A model generated the notes under the pieces. The model worked only from the letters and a program-made list of their open reading frames with translations. It made no database searches and was not told where the DNA came from. This document shows, piece after piece, positions 63,064 through 64,000 of a stretch of DNA of 64,000 nucleotides; position 1 is the stretch's first letter; the number at the start of each line of letters is the position of its first letter. Position numbers and translations under genes: made by a program. Origin of the DNA: an uncultured Pseudomonas sp. (lineage in GTDB: Bacteria; Pseudomonadota; Gammaproteobacteria; Pseudomonadales; Pseudomonadaceae); NCBI RefSeq assembly GCF_946886105.1, contig NZ_CAMPHV010000022.1:10204-74203 (forward strand), in the 5' to 3' direction.

Positions 63064-63243
63064 ATGAGAAATATCATTTTGATGCTCGGTGGTTGCCTGC
63101 TGGTGAGCGCATGCTCGACCGGGCCTTGCGGCGCCAAGGGCTGCGAGCGGCCATCCTCGGATGCGCAGCGGCTGGTTGTCTGGTGGACGCCGGAGCTGCG
63201 CAGCAACGTCGACGACTACACGGCGGTGCCGGTGCATGATTGA
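63064..63243 (+). CDS. hrpT: HrpT lipoprotein
   Basis: This 59-residue lipoprotein has lipobox LVSAC near residues 13-17 and then a short Cys-containing mature part. It follows hrcC, as HrpT does in P. syringae, where it is thought to help HrcC reach or form its pore in the outer membrane (pilotin-like). It overlaps hrpV by 8 bases. Confidence 0.85.
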   Translation: MRNIILMLGGCLLVSACSTGPCGAKGCERPSSDAQRLVVWWTPELRSNVDDYTAVPVHD

Positions 63244-63589
63244 GCAGATCGAAGCCAGCTCGGAGCGCGGCAGCTTTCTCGCCTCCATTCTGGCCGGCCA
63301 GGCCAGCCGCTGGAGCTGGGGGCCGGGCATCGACTTCACGTTCAACCAGGAAAGCGTCGGTTCGGGAGTGGCGTTGAACATCAAACGCCAGTTCCAGCCC
63401 CCTGGCCTGTACGACCGCGCCCTGGCCAAGCGTTTCCAGGAGGCGCTGAGCTATGAGGGTTGTTACCTCTGCCTGGATAGCGGGGAGACCTTCATCGTCT
63501 GGCACGCCGTACGGGAGGAGTGCCGCGACATCGCCACGCTGCAATGCATCGTCAACCGGCTGCTGGATCTGGCCGGTTTGCCGCACTGA
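63236..63589 (+). CDS. hrpV: HrpV, negative regulator of the T3SS
   Basis: The 117-residue protein from the ATG at 63236 has the length and operon position of P. syringae HrpV, the anti-activator that binds HrpS and is itself countered by HrpG. The sequence has an FTFNQESVGSGVALNIKRQF core and a Cys-rich LSYEGCYLCLD region. It is the last gene of the hrpB-hrpV operon. Confidence 0.82.
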   Translation: MIEQIEASSERGSFLASILAGQASRWSWGPGIDFTFNQESVGSGVALNIKRQFQPPGLYDRALAKRFQEALSYEGCYLCLDSGETFIVWHAVREECRDIATLQCIVNRLLDLAGLPH

Positions 63590-63945
63590 GTCTCCGCTGA
63601 AGGGGCGTCGCCCGGCCCTTTGTCATTGTCCCGTTCTGCCGCCGGCTCCCGGTTTGCGCCAGGAGCCGCGCTTGTTTCCCCCGATCAATCGTGCGAAATC
63701 CGCTCGGAGTAGCGCCGGTCGCGTCTCTCTGCACGATGGGTCGACCATTCCACCTTTGTAGAGCCAGCTTGCTGGCGATGCTTTTGATCTGCCGGGATCG
63801 CCAGCAAGCTGGCTCCTACAGGCGCTGTGCTTGGGCCTGTTAGCCATTGCAGCAACCCGTTGGCACATAGCCTTATATCTCTGGAACTTTGTCGCGGCGC
63901 CTTCCACTCACTCGATGAATCCTGCTGTCAGGCCGTCGACCGGGG
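63590..63945. other. Gene-free end of the hrp operon with a perfect REP hairpin
   Basis: No gene recognised. A REP palindrome spans 63757-63820: GAGCCAGCTTGCTGGCGAT (63761-63779) is perfectly repeated in inverse at 63797-63815, with a 17-base loop and TGTA/TACA edges. It may stabilise the hrp transcript end or stop transcription. Confidence 0.8.
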
Positions 63946-64000
63946 TAGCAGGCCGTTGAAAAACGTAGGCGAGGCAGCCGAGACAAGGCAAAAACAGGCG
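63946..64000. repeat. MITE-like dispersed element, copy 3 (cut by window end)
   Basis: It starts TAGCAGGCCGTTGAAAAA and continues CGTAGGCGAGGCAGCCGAGA to the window edge, in the same orientation as copy 2 at 32383. Only the first 55 bases are visible. Confidence 0.85.

Overview
The window looks like chromosomal DNA of a Pseudomonas (sensu lato). It is GC-rich, with OprD-type porin, pyoverdine-style siderophore genes, Hrp-type secretion genes and Pseudomonas-style REP and inverted-repeat elements. The species cannot be read from the sequence. No rRNA, tRNA, CRISPR array or intact insertion sequence was seen.

Layout. (1) 1-3.7 kb is ordinary chromosome: a YjdM/PhnA zinc-ribbon protein, a His-rich secreted protein, a YihY/BrkB membrane protein, a LEA-type lipoprotein and an EamA transporter. 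(2) 3.8-13.3 kb is a probable cyanophycin-scavenging locus: RpiR regulator, M14-type zinc hydrolase (candidate beta-Asp-Arg dipeptide hydrolase), two cationic amino-acid binding proteins, an OprD porin and two secreted cyanophycinases. One cyanophycinase carries C-terminal SLH repeats, the last of which is cut off by a frameshift. (3) 13.3-15.6 kb holds two small membrane paralogues and a CYP152 fatty-acid peroxygenase P450. (4) 15.6-55.6 kb is a large siderophore island. The plus strand has a Gly-type NRPS module, a PvdE/SyrD-like exporter, a TonB receptor and three PepSY/DUF-type membrane genes, then a caspase-fold protein. The minus strand, from a divergent Fur-box promoter near 52.34 kb, has a TauD-like hydroxylase, four NRPSs and a second TauD-like hydroxylase. 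The plus strand from the same promoter has mbtH, a type II thioesterase, a phosphopantetheinyl transferase and a diaminobutyrate aminotransferase. (5) 56.0-63.6 kb is the left arm of a Hrp-type type III secretion locus in Pseudomonas syringae order (hrpS-like, hrpA-like, a small novel gene, hrpB, hrcJ, hrpD, hrpE, hrpF, hrpG, hrcC, hrpT, hrpV), with two good hrp boxes.

How the siderophore genes fit together: adenylation pockets read by eye suggest Asp, Dab, Asp, an unresolved residue, His and Gly. Three TauD/SyrP-type dioxygenases (two free, one fused to an NRPS C-terminus) match three beta-hydroxylatable residues (Asp, Asp, His). Two NRPSs start with condensation-like domains lacking the HHxxxDG motif, like the interface domains that recruit beta-hydroxylases. 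The simplest prediction is a hexadentate, probably acylated peptide siderophore with two beta-hydroxy-Asp and one beta-hydroxy-His, akin to the corrugatin/histicorrugatin family but with unusual assembly-line features: a tandem T pair, a terminal C-T without A or TE, and a hydroxylase fused after a C domain.

Repeats are prominent. A 148-162 bp MITE-like element occurs three times. REP-doublet elements form a 171-bp tandem array between two NRPS genes, and one doublet is inserted in frame inside an NRPS condensation domain.
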